DNA from: Eucalyptus grandis
Lineage: Eukaryota; Streptophyta; Magnoliopsida; Myrtales; Myrtaceae
DNA: 64,000 nucleotides
Direction of reading: 5' to 3'
Assembly (NCBI RefSeq): GCF_016545825.1
Contig: NC_052614.1
Coordinates: 26,127,669 to 26,191,668 of the forward strand
In this document: one piece after another, positions 35,229-46,705 of the stretch
How the letters are laid out: each line of letters begins with the position of its first letter
Position numbering within the stretch: position 1 is the stretch's first letter
Translations under genes and position numbers: made by a program
The notes under the pieces: generated by a model
Databases searched by the model: none
Seen by the model: the letters and a program-made list of their open reading frames with translations, nothing else
What the model was told of the DNA's origin: nothing

Positions 35229-35789
35229 CCCTCTACAAAATCAAGCGAAGAAGGAGGCAGCTGAACAATGACGGAATCCAATGGCATCCCTCCTTCGCTT
35301 CGCTAGCTGAAGGTACACCGCCGCCACTTAGCTGAATTCGATGCGTGTTTGCTTTTGTGGCGGCTCTGTCCGGATTTATTCTCTTCTTGATTGAGTGTTT
35401 CGGTTCATATTTGCTTCTCTCTTGTGTACGGTCTCGCGTTTTGTTGGGGTAGTAGCTGCCGTTGTCGTCCGTCTAGTGGAAGGGTTTGGATGTAATGAGA
35501 CGGCTCTCGTGCGGTGGCGGGTGGGTTTTGTTTTGCGCTGGGTCATGTTTGGCGGGGTGATTTTTAAAAAAAGTTAGGTGGCTGTGCCGTTCCAGTTTCG
35601 TGCTCTCGGTGCATTTGGATTGTGAACTTGCCTTTGTACAATGCGGCAATGCCGCGTGCATGTGATGGCAGACTGTTTGTGGTTGAAGCCGAAGGGTATT
35701 GGTAGTGCTGACTAATGGGGGTGGTGTTTTACTATGGTTGTGCAGAGGTTACGACGACAATGATGGCAGACTAAATAACACTGATACTG
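35229..35789. other. Downstream flank of TNL gene
   Basis: Probable 3' UTR and flank. It is GC-richer than the following DNA. No poly(A) signal is decided and no separate gene is visible; ORFs of about 60 codons show no domain. Confidence 0.4.
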
Positions 35790-36440
35790 ACATGCGATAC
35801 GACATGACATGACACTCCGACACGTCGTTTCTCAAAAAATAGATAATTCAAACACGTTAGGACATGTTGTATATTAAATATAAATTTTCATGTATACATA
35901 ATAAATTATCATTTTTATGATTATTTCAATCAAATTAATTTGCTTCAAATTTATAAATAAATAACTAATTAAAAAAAAGGCTATAATGAATTTATACTAA
36001 AACATTAATCCACCATTTATTAGTAGCATTCATTGTTTCAATTTGACAAATTCAACTCTATTCCAATAATTCATAAAACTTGAAGAAAAAAATAAGCAAT
36101 TCACATTCTAGACTTGCGGGTTAGATATGTCGGAAGAGGAGAAAAAAACATAAGGAGTTTTTCTTCTTTCCCCATTTATTATTTTTATTATTATGTTTTA
36201 TTTTTTCATATATATACATTTCAACATCTCATTTATTGAAAATTTTTAAAATTGACCTCAATATTAGAATCACGTGTCGAAAACTTGTATGTTGGAATTT
36301 CAACTCAAGTGTCAAAGAGTATCAGGAAAGTTAACCAGGTGTCGAATTTTCTGACATGTGTTAACCGAGTGTCGAAGAATGTCCGAGAGTGTTGGGAGAG
36401 TGTCAGACACGTGTCGAAGTGTCCGACACAACACGAAAGC
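35790..36440. mobile_element. Possible small DNA element with GTGTCGGACAC-type end motifs
   Basis: The left edge carries GACACTCCGACACGTCG. The right 180 bp carries many copies of GTGTCGAA and GTCCGACAC in the other orientation, with an AT-rich middle. This resembles plant transposon ends with subterminal repeats. No target duplication could be fixed. Confidence 0.3.
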
Positions 36441-36489
36441 TCTTAGAGAGCATCAGTGCTTCATAGATGGCAGATACGTATGCTTGACC

Positions 36490-37150
36490 AAGCTGAATTT
36501 TCGGGAAGGTTAATGTCTTTAAATGCATGTCCATTAAAAAGATTAACAGACCTTTCAATCCATTAAAAGATAAATAGACCTTTCGAGTTCAAAATGTCTA
36601 AAGGGATTCTTTGCTGCAGATTGTAGGAATCTAGTTGAAATTCACGTAACTTGAGAGGTTGATTATTGGTCAGATTGGAGGATATCTCCAATTGCACATC
36701 CATCGAAAGATAACAAGACCTTTCTAATTTAAAGAATTTGAGGGCTTTCATGTTGCAGACTACAAGAGTCTAGGTGAAACGTGGCCTTGATGGGCTGGAT
36801 TTTTTTGGTAATATTGAATATTTGTGGTTGCACTTCCCTTGGAAGGTTATCGGATCTACCGTGCTTGGAAACCCTGAAAAGGTTAAAACATTAACCACTA
36901 TGAGAAGCTACATGACATTCAAAACCTAGAGATATTCTCATCCTGCAAAAGTTTGTGTATTCAAGGATACAAGTTGTTACCAAAATTCCCAGATGTGTTG
37001 TAAATCCGGAGATTTAAGGTACTTGATAGTGATAGCTTGTTGGGAGCTATCGAACATACCAGGACTCAAAGGATGGAGATACGTATGAAACATAGAGATT
37101 TCATGGTGCTCGTCAATTGTTGCATGAAAAAGCAGCAAACTAATTGAGCC
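36490..37150 (+). pseudogene. Decayed LRR relic (TNL C-terminal type)
   Basis: Broken frames give ACPLKRLTDLS, SKCLKGFFAADCRNLVEIHV, then in a second unit GYLQLHIHRKITRPF and EFEGFHVADYKSLGE, and later NLEIFSSCKSLCIQG. The two units are about 160 bp apart and similar at the DNA level (CCTTTC...GAATTTGAGGG.TTTC.T..TGCAGA.T). They look like C-terminal LRRs of resistance proteins. Stops and shifts are many. It could be the lost distal part of this TNL family or a remnant of a neighbour. Confidence 0.45.
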
Positions 37151-38090
37151 CCGAGGGCTTGGAGACTAGGAGCTCCACAAGCTTTAGACATTTCTAGATG
37201 CAAGTCGCTAAAGCCAACATCTGTATTGTCTTGAGCTTTTTTTTATATAGAATATGAGTAGTTGTTACGTTAGGTTTTCATGAGATCACATTCTGGTGAT
37301 AGTTCGATATATGAGGCGATCCGTGTCCCTTAATAAGGCAAAATCTTAGACTTGATCAAATCATGAATGAAGCTGGCAGTCCTGGGGAATCATCCATGAG
37401 ATTTTTGTGTACATTACTGAGTGATTCGTGTTTCTTAGTTGGAATGAAATCTTTCTCTTGATCATGATAGTAATGTAACTGGCAGCCCTTGTCAGAGGTC
37501 TAGATCATAAGAGTACCTTCTTGAGAAAATAATTTGTCATTTGTCATCCACTATGATTCTTCAATCTCAACATGATATTGGGAACTAGACTTTTAGATTA
37601 ATAATCTCTTTTCCATTTTTGTATATGAAGGTTGTTCTGCTTGCTCGCAGGTCATCCATCACATCCTCGTCTTGTTACCTTGGTGTTGTAAACTTTTATC
37701 TTCAATTGAGGCATACGGGTTTATACTTGATGTTGATATGGTGGAAATATCAAAATGTTGAAAGAACAAGCAGCTCTTTCAGAAAATCCCTTTGACCATA
37801 GTCATCCCAGATTCTTAAGGTGGACAACTAAGATCCCACACTTAGGAATAATGTGAATTTGATTGCTTTTCCTGATTGATTGAATTGAGGTTTTTATTGT
37901 TCTGGGATATTGCAACTGTAATTTTCTCTTTTGTCTATTTGGTTCAGCATTTTGAAAGCCCATTGGAAAAATGCAAAGCAATTTAGCTAAAGGACTTTAG
38001 GCAAATGCAAATGCCGTTTGATAAACTATGCTTTGAGAAACAACTTTTGGAGAAATGCCGTTTAGTAGAAAACACATTTAAAAAACCCTT
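37151..38090. other. Intergenic sequence
   Basis: I see no gene. The phrase TTTTGAAAGCCCATTGGAAA near 37950 recurs in direct orientation near 38910, bracketing the AT-rich repeat block. Confidence 0.4.
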
Positions 38091-38099
38091 TGCATGATT

Positions 38100-38660
38100 A
38101 ATAATAGTTTTTTTTTTAATTTCATTTGTTTAAAATTAAAAAAAATTATACAATTTTTAAATATAAATTTTGACAATAATATTAAAAAAAATCAAATATA
38201 TATATAATTTTTTTAAAAGACCAAACCCTTCATCGGAATTTTTTAATTTTTAATTTTTAAAATTGAAAAAAATGTATGCAACTTTTTAAATATAAATTTT
38301 GACAATAATGCTAAAAATATTTTAAAAAAATTTGAAAATATGTATATAACTTTAAAAAAAAAAAGACCAAATCCTTCGTCGAAATTTTTTAATTTTTATT
38401 TGTTTAAAATTGAAAAATATGCATGCAAATTTTTAAATATAAATTTGAAAATAATGCTAAAAATTCAAATACATATATATTTTTTTAAAAAAAAGGGACC
38501 AAACTCTTTGTCGGAATTTTTTAATTTTTATTTGTGAAAATTGAAAAAAAAAATAATGTATGTAACTTTTTAAATATAAATTTTGACAATAATGCTAAAA
38601 AAATCAAATATATAAATAATCTTTTTAAAAGACCAAAATATAATTATTTTTTTAGTATTT
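38100..38660 (+). repeat. AT-rich tandem repeat, about 130-140 bp period, four copies
   Basis: TTTTTAAATATAAATTTTGACAATAAT recurs near 38154, 38284, 38429 and 38567, alternating with GACCAAA.C.TTCGTCGGAATTTTTTAATTTTT. Units diverge by small indels. Confidence 0.8.
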
Positions 38661-38945
38661 ATATAATTTTGATTTTTGTAGCATTATTTTGGCATTTAAA
38701 AATAATAATAACGAGGGCAAAATTAGAAATTTGAAGAATAAGTGATGATAGTTTTGGAAAAAAAATAAGTTTCAGTATTTGGCCAAATGCTAAAGCTCAA
38801 AGCTAGTCCTTACTAGTATTGACGGCTTTCAATCTTTCCAATGTTGACTTTCACTTGAAACCTACTTCAAAATGGTTGCTAAACATTTTCTAAGAGGCTT
38901 TCAAGTTGAAAGCCCATTGGAAATGCTAAGCCAAATACGCCCTCG

Positions 38946-39678
38946 CTTTCTCAATTTGAATCCAATGCAATCAGACTGGCAGAGGCTCCTGAAAAGCGTG
39001 AGGGCAGGCGGCGACAGAAGGTAGGGTTCCTGGATCTGGACGAAATTCAAAAGAAGACAGATCCACCGTTTGGATTTATTTGACCAAATTGTGATTCTTT
39101 TTTTGACCGGAGCAGCGGATTAATTTCTTCAATCTCACCGGTCTTCTTCTTCATCCACGTTCTCTTTCGACTTCTGTTTCTTCTCGTCGGCCGTGGTGCA
39201 AGCCCAACTCTCACGTTCCCCGTTCGCCGGCATTATCGGCGGACTTCCAGTGTGCGGCAAGTGAGAGCGCGACTCGGGGAGGTGCCAGCTCGTCGTATAG
39301 CAGCAGCGATCAAAGTAGGTGTGTCCGGCAAGGCTACTTCATCGAGGGTCAAGAAGCTTGGCCAAGCACCTTTTCTCTCTCTCTCACTCGTGGATCTCTC
39401 TCATCTCTATGTGCGCTTTGGAATTGTGGATTTGCCGGTCTCCAAGTAGTGATGGTCGGATCATGGAATAATCCATGTGACCATCCATGATCAGGGATTG
39501 TAAAAATAATATAGTGGAGTACGTGATTTGCTCGAAGAAAAAAAAGGGCAGAGGTGTGAATGTGATGAGGGGAGGAGAGAAATATTGTAAAAAATCTGAA
39601 TTGATGCCGTACTTCTCTCTCAATCTCTCACGCTTTCTTCTCTTTATTCTGTCAAAGAGCTCTCTCCGAATTGTGGCC
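38946..39678. other. GC-richer block without recognisable gene
   Basis: A 65-codon frame (39252-39449) with Arg-rich sequence and a pyrimidine-rich leader before it suggest a gene or element fragment. I recognise no domain. No ATG-started frame is convincing. Confidence 0.3.
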
Positions 39679-39748
39679 GTGCATAATTCAATGTGTAACC
39701 TACATGACACCACGTGCATAATTCAATGTGTAACCTACATGACACCAC
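39679..39748 (+). repeat. Perfect 35-bp tandem duplication
   Basis: Two adjacent identical copies of a 35-bp unit starting GTGCATAATTCAATGTGTAA and ending GACACCAC. Perfect identity suggests recent origin or an assembly artefact. Confidence 0.9.
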
Positions 39749-39754
39749 TTCTTT

Positions 39755-40205
39755 TCCGGGAAGAATTTTCTATTTCATTTCCGGAAACAATTTCTGAAAA
39801 AAAAACTCGTTCGGTAACTACACAAAATTTCTACTCTTAAAATAGAAATGCATTTGATAACGCAACAATTTCTTTTTTGTATTTATTCATTTTTTATTCT
39901 TGCTCACGCCGACGCCCGGCGCCTGGCGACCGGCACTCGGCGACCAACCACCAGCGACGGCGGTGACCGACGGTGAGCGGTGGCTCGAGCGATTGACGGT
40001 GGCCACGAAGAAAGAGAAATTAAAAAAATTAGCTTATTTCTAAAAATTGTTCCCGGAACAAGAAGCAACTTTTTTTTTTACTTTTTGTTTCTTTCCAAAT
40101 CTATTCTTGGGCTAACTTTCTATTCCCGGGAATATAAAAACAATTTAGCGTTACCAAACGGGTTTCTGTTCTTTTTTTTATTCCGGGGAACAAAAGAACA
40201 TAAAC
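39755..40205. mobile_element. MITE-like inverted-repeat element
   Basis: The left part (CCGGGAAGAATTTTCTATTTC, CTCGTTCGGTAACTAC) and the right part (GTTACCAAACGGGTTTCTG, TTCCGGGGAACAAAAGAAC) are inverted copies around a GC-rich centre with CGGCGACC phrases. A related fragment lies near 3900-3990. No transposase. Confidence 0.4.
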
Positions 40206-40254
40206 CATGAGAAACAAAAACGTTCTCATGCACTACATACGCGAACAATCTATT

Positions 40255-40655
40255 TATAGGCCAAGAATTAGGGTTTAATTTTTCCAAATTAACATCCACA
40301 AAGATTTCTTTTCCGAACGCGATATTTATTTTTTATACGATTCGGGATTGCAAAAGGATTTTTTTTTTCAAATTTGAAATCTCGCAAAGATAAGTTCGTA
40401 ATATCTCATCGAGAATACGAGCTTGGACTAACTTGCTTCCTTCGTGGGCTTAGTTCAACCTGTCAATTTAAAGCTCAAAACCACCAATTCGAACTCATCT
40501 CTCATCAGCCTAATGCAAATATAATAATAATAAATAAATGCACCTAAAATTATATAATATGCAATTAATTAATTAATTTTTAGGGGCTAAAATCAATTCC
40601 TGATTTTTTAATGTGATAAATAACTAAACAGGTCATCAAAATTTAGGTGTCAACA
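40255..40655 (-). mobile_element. LTR fragment ending in promoter of small gene A
   Basis: On the minus strand it begins TGTTGACACCTAAATTTTG and continues parallel to the start of the solo LTR at 47564 (AATTGATTTTAGCCCCTAAAAATTAATTAATTGCAT). Its other end is missing. It abuts AACTCCGCTTAATTACCAAAC, the conserved upstream box of the gene array, about 205 bp before the A start codon. Confidence 0.65.
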
Positions 40656-40861
40656 AACTCCGCTTAATTACCAAACTGCCCAACGAGAAAGTTAGGTAAA
40701 ATAGAAACCCCACGCGGGATTGACGAAAAAAGCCTCCACCTCAGCCTCTTCTCCATCTTCTTCCTCATCACCATCCACTCTCTTCACTCTCTTCACAGTC
40801 TCGCACAGACCAAACCAAAATCCGACTCCATCACGCCCTCTCCCTCTCTTTCACACCCAAA

Positions 40862-41276
40862 ATGTAGTTCAATCACAAACTTAGATCATCCTCCCCTGCT
40901 TCTTCTTCTGCTGCTTCCACGATGGCCACGCTGCCGCCTACAACAAGGCCACTGCCTCGGACTGCGACGACGGTAGCCACCGCAAGGTAGCTTGGTAGCC
41001 CGGCTGGTCATTGCATAGGAGCTTCCGCTGCCAGAGATGAGGGACAAGTGCAGGGACCTCATCACTCAAATCAAGAGGTACAGGTGCAGGCAGGGCCACA
41101 TCCCAGCCTCGGAGTTCGGGTACAATCTCATGAGCTACGCGCTCAACTTCGAGGATGATCAAAGCTGGGAGTCAGACGAGGAGCTCCCAGCAAGGAACTT
41201 CTCGGTGAGGTTGCCGGTGTCACCGGATTGGTTGCTACCCGCGAAGTTGCTGAGGGAAGTTATAGCGTTTAGCTGA
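40862..41276 (+). pseudogene. Small gene A, broken member of tandem A-B-C array
   Basis: Aligned with genes B and C, the start is ATG TAG: a stop replaces codon 2 (B has ATG CTC TTC CAT CAC). The frame also shifts before 41037. From the internal ATG at 41037, 79 codons are open and keep the family's core SEFGYNLMSYALNFEDDQSW, SDEELPARNFSVRLPVSPD. A short internal-start product is possible but unproven. A's 5' region is cut by an LTR end at 40655, while B and C keep longer shared upstream sequence. The 3' UTR (from TTTTGATCGACAAGTTTGG) is homologous to B and C. Confidence 0.75.
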
Positions 41277-43560
41277 AGTTTTCTTCTCTAGTTCTTTTGA
41301 TTTTGATCGACAAGTTTGGCTATTAGGTCCATAGTGTCTTACTGTACATATTGTAGATTTTGAAATATCAAATTTATGGAAAATCTGCGCTGATATGTCA
41401 TCTTCATCTCCATTTTGCTTTCGCTTTTTGTCTGGAGTGTGCCATATTCGAGCATTTTTGCTGATTGGTGTTGCGTCAATGAAATGGGAGCCGACAAGAA
41501 GTAAATAATGTTGGGGATGAATGAATTTACTTTATGGATAACGTGGATGCAGCTTCCTTTTCTTGTGGATAGGGGACAGTGGACTATGCATGGCCGGGTA
41601 TTAATTAAAATGGATTATAAATCTATTTCTATATGATATGATTGGCTGAATTATTATATGAATAAGTTATATTCATAATTAATACAATTTTTAGGTTTTT
41701 TGTCATCGGCGAAAAGTGACCATAGCCTATGACATGAGGAATGACTTTGGATCCCTTAATTATTATATATATTCGACTTAATCTGAAAATTGACTTCTTT
41801 TGTGTATTTGAAAAGCGTGCTTTGTCTAAAAAGATATCTTATTTCATTGAACTATTATTATGTTATATAGTTAGACTCTTTTGGTAATCATATTTGATCT
41901 ATAAAAGTGAAGTTTACTACTTATTTACCCGAGCTTTAGTATCTCGATTTTCCCAGTCAAATTAAACTTGAGCATCAATCTTATTACTCGATCAAGCTCG
42001 AGTCGAGTTTCAAGCATCAAACACGCAAGATCAAGTCAAACCAAGCTCTCAAAATCATCGTGTTGACTGACCCGACTCGAATACACCCCTAGAGAAAAAA
42101 CACCACGTTTCGCCTATTTATCTATACCAAAATGTCGGGAGGAAACATCCGGCGGCGGGCAACCGATGGCTGGGTGCATGAACCCATTTTCCTTCGGATG
42201 CTCACTCCAATCTCCACCGACGTGGAACGCTCTCATATGTGGATTCGCACTTTGAGAGCTGCACGAACCCAGGAGTCACAAGAGGCGCTCGGCTCGTAAA
42301 TGACTAAAATCCAAACCAAGCACGACGCATGGCTGCCCCCATCGTTTTTAATTAGTGAATATTATGCCGTAGCTACTGGGCATTAGGGAACATTCATCGT
42401 CCCCCGTTTTGTTCATGCACCACGGGACATCTCGGTTATTATAACTAGAGAGAGAGAGAAAGCAAATTCTAGGTATGTGGGAAAACCAGCTTGGAGATCT
42501 ATGAAACTACCATTGGAAGAAGAGCTTAGTGTCACATGAAGAGATGAGTGGAGATCAGTGCAAGGGTATGTAGGGAATAAAATGATTTGTTCTTACCGAC
42601 TTCAAATATTAGCCGTTGTTCATTTTGTTTCGACGCTCGACATATTCATTTTTATGGAATGATGGTGTACGCACTGCTATTATTTGTGCTTTACTGTTTT
42701 GTTGTTGAGATTTACTTTATTTTGAGTCTTTCACATATCATCTTGAGATATAAATGGACTATTTATTTTTGAACAAGAAAATAGAATTTTATCAAAGCAA
42801 CCCAGTTTGAATTATTGATTGAATGATTTTTCTATGTGTGTTAAATAATGTAGGCAACACACTTTCTTGAGCTTGGGATCAATCTGTGCATCAACATATG
42901 TTTAAGGGATGCATCAACATACCAACAAACTGGTTTAAACATCACCTATCCGCTCAAAAGGAACTGCATGAACATGACTCAAAGTTAGTATTTTACAAGA
43001 CATTGAATGAAAATAAAAATTGTTGATTTTCTTTCTCAATCTAACTGTCTCCATCACATTCCCAAGCTTATGGATTCTCCGTCTTCATATAAATCATCTT
43101 TCCCACACCGTAGCTGCTTCAAAAGACCAAAGCTCCATTTTTTTTTCACAAAAAAGACTAATAATTTGAAAAATATTTTCCTAATTTTAATTTTTTACAT
43201 CACTAAGAAAAGTGATAATAAAAAATATTCTCATCATCAATAAAAATGTTTAGATATAAATCGTTAATGAAAATGCATTTCATTAATTATTTTTGTAACC
43301 GATTAACATCAATTAAAGTTAGGAAAATATTTTTTAGGATATTAATTTTTCAGCCAAACAGACGGAGTCTAAGGTCGGAATTCAAGGCTTTGAACTCCCG
43401 ATTCCGATCTTGTAGTTTACTCTCTCAATCTATATATATGGTCATATGATGAAACCCATAAAAGAGTCATTTAAATTTCCACTTTCGTAAAACAAAAGAG
43501 AGATCTTAAAAATAAAAATAAAAATAAAAAATAAAAAGGCAGCAGCTACGTGGTCCCTTT
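41277..43560. other. Intergenic sequence between small genes A and B
   Basis: Mostly AT-rich. After A's conserved 3' region I see no recognisable gene. A 55-codon frame at 42132-42299 (starts MSGGNIRRRATDGW) sits in a GC-richer patch and is unassigned. Confidence 0.4.
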
Positions 43561-43564
43561 GTCT

Positions 43565-43587
43565 TTTGCGTAATTACCAAACTGCCA
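43565..43587 (+). promoter_or_regulatory. Conserved upstream box of A-B-C gene array
   Basis: TTGCGTAATTACCAAACTGCC here matches 46506-46529 before C and 40662-40682 before A, with few changes. It lies about 340 bp before the B start and 180-200 bp before the A and C starts. It may be promoter sequence or simply part of the duplicated unit. Confidence 0.4.
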
Positions 43588-43780
43588 AAATTATAGTGAA
43601 GAAAAAGTAAAGATCGACATCTTACGCGGGATTAACGCAAAAAAACCGCTTTCCACGTGCACCCCACGAAGCAGCCGCGGCTTTCCTCCTCATCCTGACT
43701 CCTGACTCCCACCCCCACCGCCCCCACCACCACGCCACTCTGCTCAGCCGCCGCACGCCTCCGTCCTCATCCGCCCGACC

Positions 43781-43788
43781 TATAAATA
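43781..43788 (+). promoter_or_regulatory. TATA box of small gene B
   Basis: TATAAATA lies 129 bp before the ATG at 43910, followed by a CT-rich leader (TCTTCTCCATCTTCTTCC). This is a good plant core promoter arrangement. Confidence 0.65.
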
Positions 43789-43909
43789 AACCCTCCAACC
43801 TAATCCTCTTCTCCATCTTCTTCCTCATCTCCATCCACTCTCTCCGCTCTCTTCACGGCCTTGCACAGACCAGACCAAGAATCCGAGTCCCATCGCTCTC
43901 GCCGTCGAA

Positions 43910-44323
43910 ATGCTCTTCCATCACAAGCTCAGATCATCCTCCCCGTCCCTCCTCTTCTCCTGCTTCCACAACGGCGGCCATGCCGCTGCCTACCACGAGG
44001 CCGCCTCCTCGGACTGTGATGACGGCCACCCCCGCAAGGTCCGCTCGACGGCCCAGGAGCTCCTCCTGCCAGAGATCCGGTACAGGTGCCGCAGCCTCAT
44101 CGCTCGGATCGGGAGGTGCCGGTGGAGGCCGGGCCATGTGGCGGCGGCGGCCTCCTCGGAGTTTGGGTATGACCCGATGAGCTACGCGCTAAACTTCGAG
44201 GACGATTTGAGCCGGGAGTCAGACGAGGAGTTCTCAATGAGGAACTTCTCGGCGCGGCTGCCGGTGTCTCCAGATCGGTTGATGCCGGCGAAGTCACCGA
44301 GGGAAGTCGTAGCTTGTTGTTGA
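43910..44323 (+). CDS. Small plant-specific protein, gene B (137 aa)
   Basis: The ORF is intact and single-exon, with a TATA box upstream. It begins MLFHHKLRSSSPSLLFSCFH, then a Ala/Asp-rich stretch, a basic helix-like middle (RSTAQELLLPEIRYRCRSLI, RIGRCRWRPGHV) and a conserved end SEFGYDPMSYALNFEDDLSR followed by NFSARLPVSPDRL. The end motif (F.YDP.SYALNF... RLP) occurs in uncharacterised plant proteins; I do not know its function and give no name. No signal peptide or membrane segment. B is the best preserved of three tandem copies. GC content is much higher than its surroundings. Confidence 0.8.
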   Translation: MLFHHKLRSSSPSLLFSCFHNGGHAAAYHEAASSDCDDGHPRKVRSTAQELLLPEIRYRCRSLIARIGRCRWRPGHVAAAASSEFGYDPMSYALNFEDDLSRESDEEFSMRNFSARLPVSPDRLMPAKSPREVVACC

Positions 44324-45501
44324 AGTTGTTTTCCTCTGGAATTTTGATCCACAAGTTGGGCTATATCAACAGTCTCTGGAGCAATTAGCAGTGTCTGTAC
44401 ATATTTGTAGAACTTCGAGATCTCAATTTTATGGAAGATCTGCTTCGATATGTTTTCGTCGTCTTCGCTTTGCTTTTGCCTTTTGTCTTGATGGTTGATC
44501 CCCGGTCGAGCATTTTTGCTGATTGGCGATCTCATCAAAATGCTAACCTTCGACTAAAAAAGAATAAAAAATTGAAACACGAACAAACAAGAAGCAATTT
44601 TATTGTTGGATGAATGGGACTTACTTTATGGACAAAGCGGATGCATATTCTTTTCTTACGGATAGGGGTTGGTACTGGGCCACACTGACCCAAGTATGGT
44701 ATGCCTGGGCCTGGGCCTGAGCCAGGGCACAGCCCGTTAAGGTGGCAGGCCGTGTCTATTTTGTGCCTAAAGTCGGGCCCATGGGCCCTAGTGGGCCAGC
44801 CTAGGCTCGATAAATTTTCAGTCAAACATAAGTCATTAAGTCTCCACCAACAATTTTTATAATTAAATGAAAAAAATTGGGATAAAATATTTTAGGATTA
44901 TATCAAACGTATTTCTATTTTTTTTTTTCTGTTTTGAGAATGGAAATATTGTGTAGTTAACAAATGAGTTGTTCTACTTAGAAGCTCGTATAGAAAATAG
45001 ACTTGGAAAAGAAATTATGCCCGCAAACAGAAAGATTAGCTAACTCATTCCTAGTCTGGTTTATTTTGTGAATTGTATATCAGCCCAACATGTTTTATGT
45101 TGGAGAATGTAATTGCAATTTTATTTTGGAAAATCATCAAAGAATTTTTTTTTTTTTTTTGGCTTCATCTGATCATTCCATTACATATATAATTAAATCC
45201 ACCCAATTTTCACCAAAGATACAAAATTACCCTCTATCATTTAATTGCAAGTTTTTCTATACTTATGGAGGATCTACCTACCATAATTAAGAATTTTATA
45301 TGTTTAATTTTTTTTAGTGTATATTTTCCATGTATATTAAAGGCACTATGTCTTCTTTTATTGTTAGATATTACTTCAATAAAAAGTTATTTTGTCGAAA
45401 AGAGAGATTTCCAAGAAATCCATTTCTTTTCTATATTTTCAATTAAATTTGTGGATAAATTGTTAAGTAAAAAATTTAATTAAATCAAAATATTGCATAA
45501 A

Positions 45502-45541
<40 letters not shown>

Positions 45542-46480
45542 AAAATGCTGGTGAAATTTCATTATTTTGGATTGACAAAAATTAATATCATCGACAAACT
45601 ATTTATGAAAAAATATTAAGTTGCCTCATTGTGCATAAGGTATTTAGTGTATTCTTAGATATATCTCTAACTTCTTACATGCTATGTATACAAGTATTTC
45701 ACCAATATAGTCAAGAAAAAAAATAAGTACTTTGATATAGTAAATAAAGAGAGTTGATATATTTTCTATACTAATGAAATTAATAAAAAGGTCATCAAGA
45801 AAGTGAGCTTTTGATATAAGAGGAACAAAAAATAGATAAGTTGTTATAAGATCAATAATGAAGAAGAGACTTTTCAATTTTATACTATATCAAATGCTGT
45901 TTTTTTTCCTTACTATTACAAGATAATTTTACATAGAGCATGTAAAACGATATGAAAATTTCTAAGCTAAAAAACAAAACATGTGAGATTTTTAATTATG
46001 GCAACTACCCTAAATAGAAAAAAAAAAGTTTGGCCATCATCTGAAACTGCAATTGAAAGATTGAGGACAATCTTATCTTTTTAGTGTATGTGGGTTTGGT
46101 TATTTAGAGGATGAAAATAATGCCACCCTTAATTTATTTCTAGATTTCACTTGACAATTTAACCATAAATTTGAGCAGTAGCGTAGAAAAGAAAAAGATT
46201 TTTCTTAGAATTTCTCTTTTTGACAAAACTAATTTTTATGGAAATAAAATCTAACAATTAAAAAAAAAAAAAGTGTACCCCTTAATATACATGGAAACTT
46301 TGCCTCTATGGTAACAAAATCCTACATAAAAACAGCAAAGTTAAAGAAAAGGAAAGCAAAATTTGGGCACCACCACTTATAAAATGCAGTCAATTGATTA
46401 GGGGCGATTTTTGTCTTTTTGATAGCAATCAGTCAGATTTAAACATTTAAGCGGAAATAACACCGTGTAGAAAAGGAAGA
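44324..46480. other. Region between small genes B and C
   Basis: The first 300 bp are 3' UTR-like sequence conserved with A and C. 44660-44830 is a GGGCC-rich repeat also seen after C. 44830-46480 is AT-rich with a T33 run at 45508-45540. No gene seen. Confidence 0.5.
44660..44830. repeat. GGGCC-rich repeat following gene B
   Basis: GGATAGGG followed by GGGCCTGGGCC, AGGGCACAGCCCGTTA, GGGCCCATGGGCCC and AGCCTAGGCTCG resembles 47415-47530 and 50925-51070 downstream of gene C. It is part of the repeated unit. Confidence 0.65.
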
Positions 46481-46705
46481 AGGAGCAGCTACATGATCCC
46501 TTGACTTTTGCTTAATTACCAAACTGCCCAAAAAATGAAGTTAGGGAAAAACAAGACGAAACGTCGGGGAGGGATTAACTCAAAACTCCACGTCCCCCAC
46601 TTTGCCCTTCCTCTTTGTCTTGTCCACCCAATAAAAGCCCGCCAGCTCATCCTCCGCCCCCGGCCTCCTTTTCTCGCTCCCCTCTTTCTCTCTGCACACA
46701 TCCCA

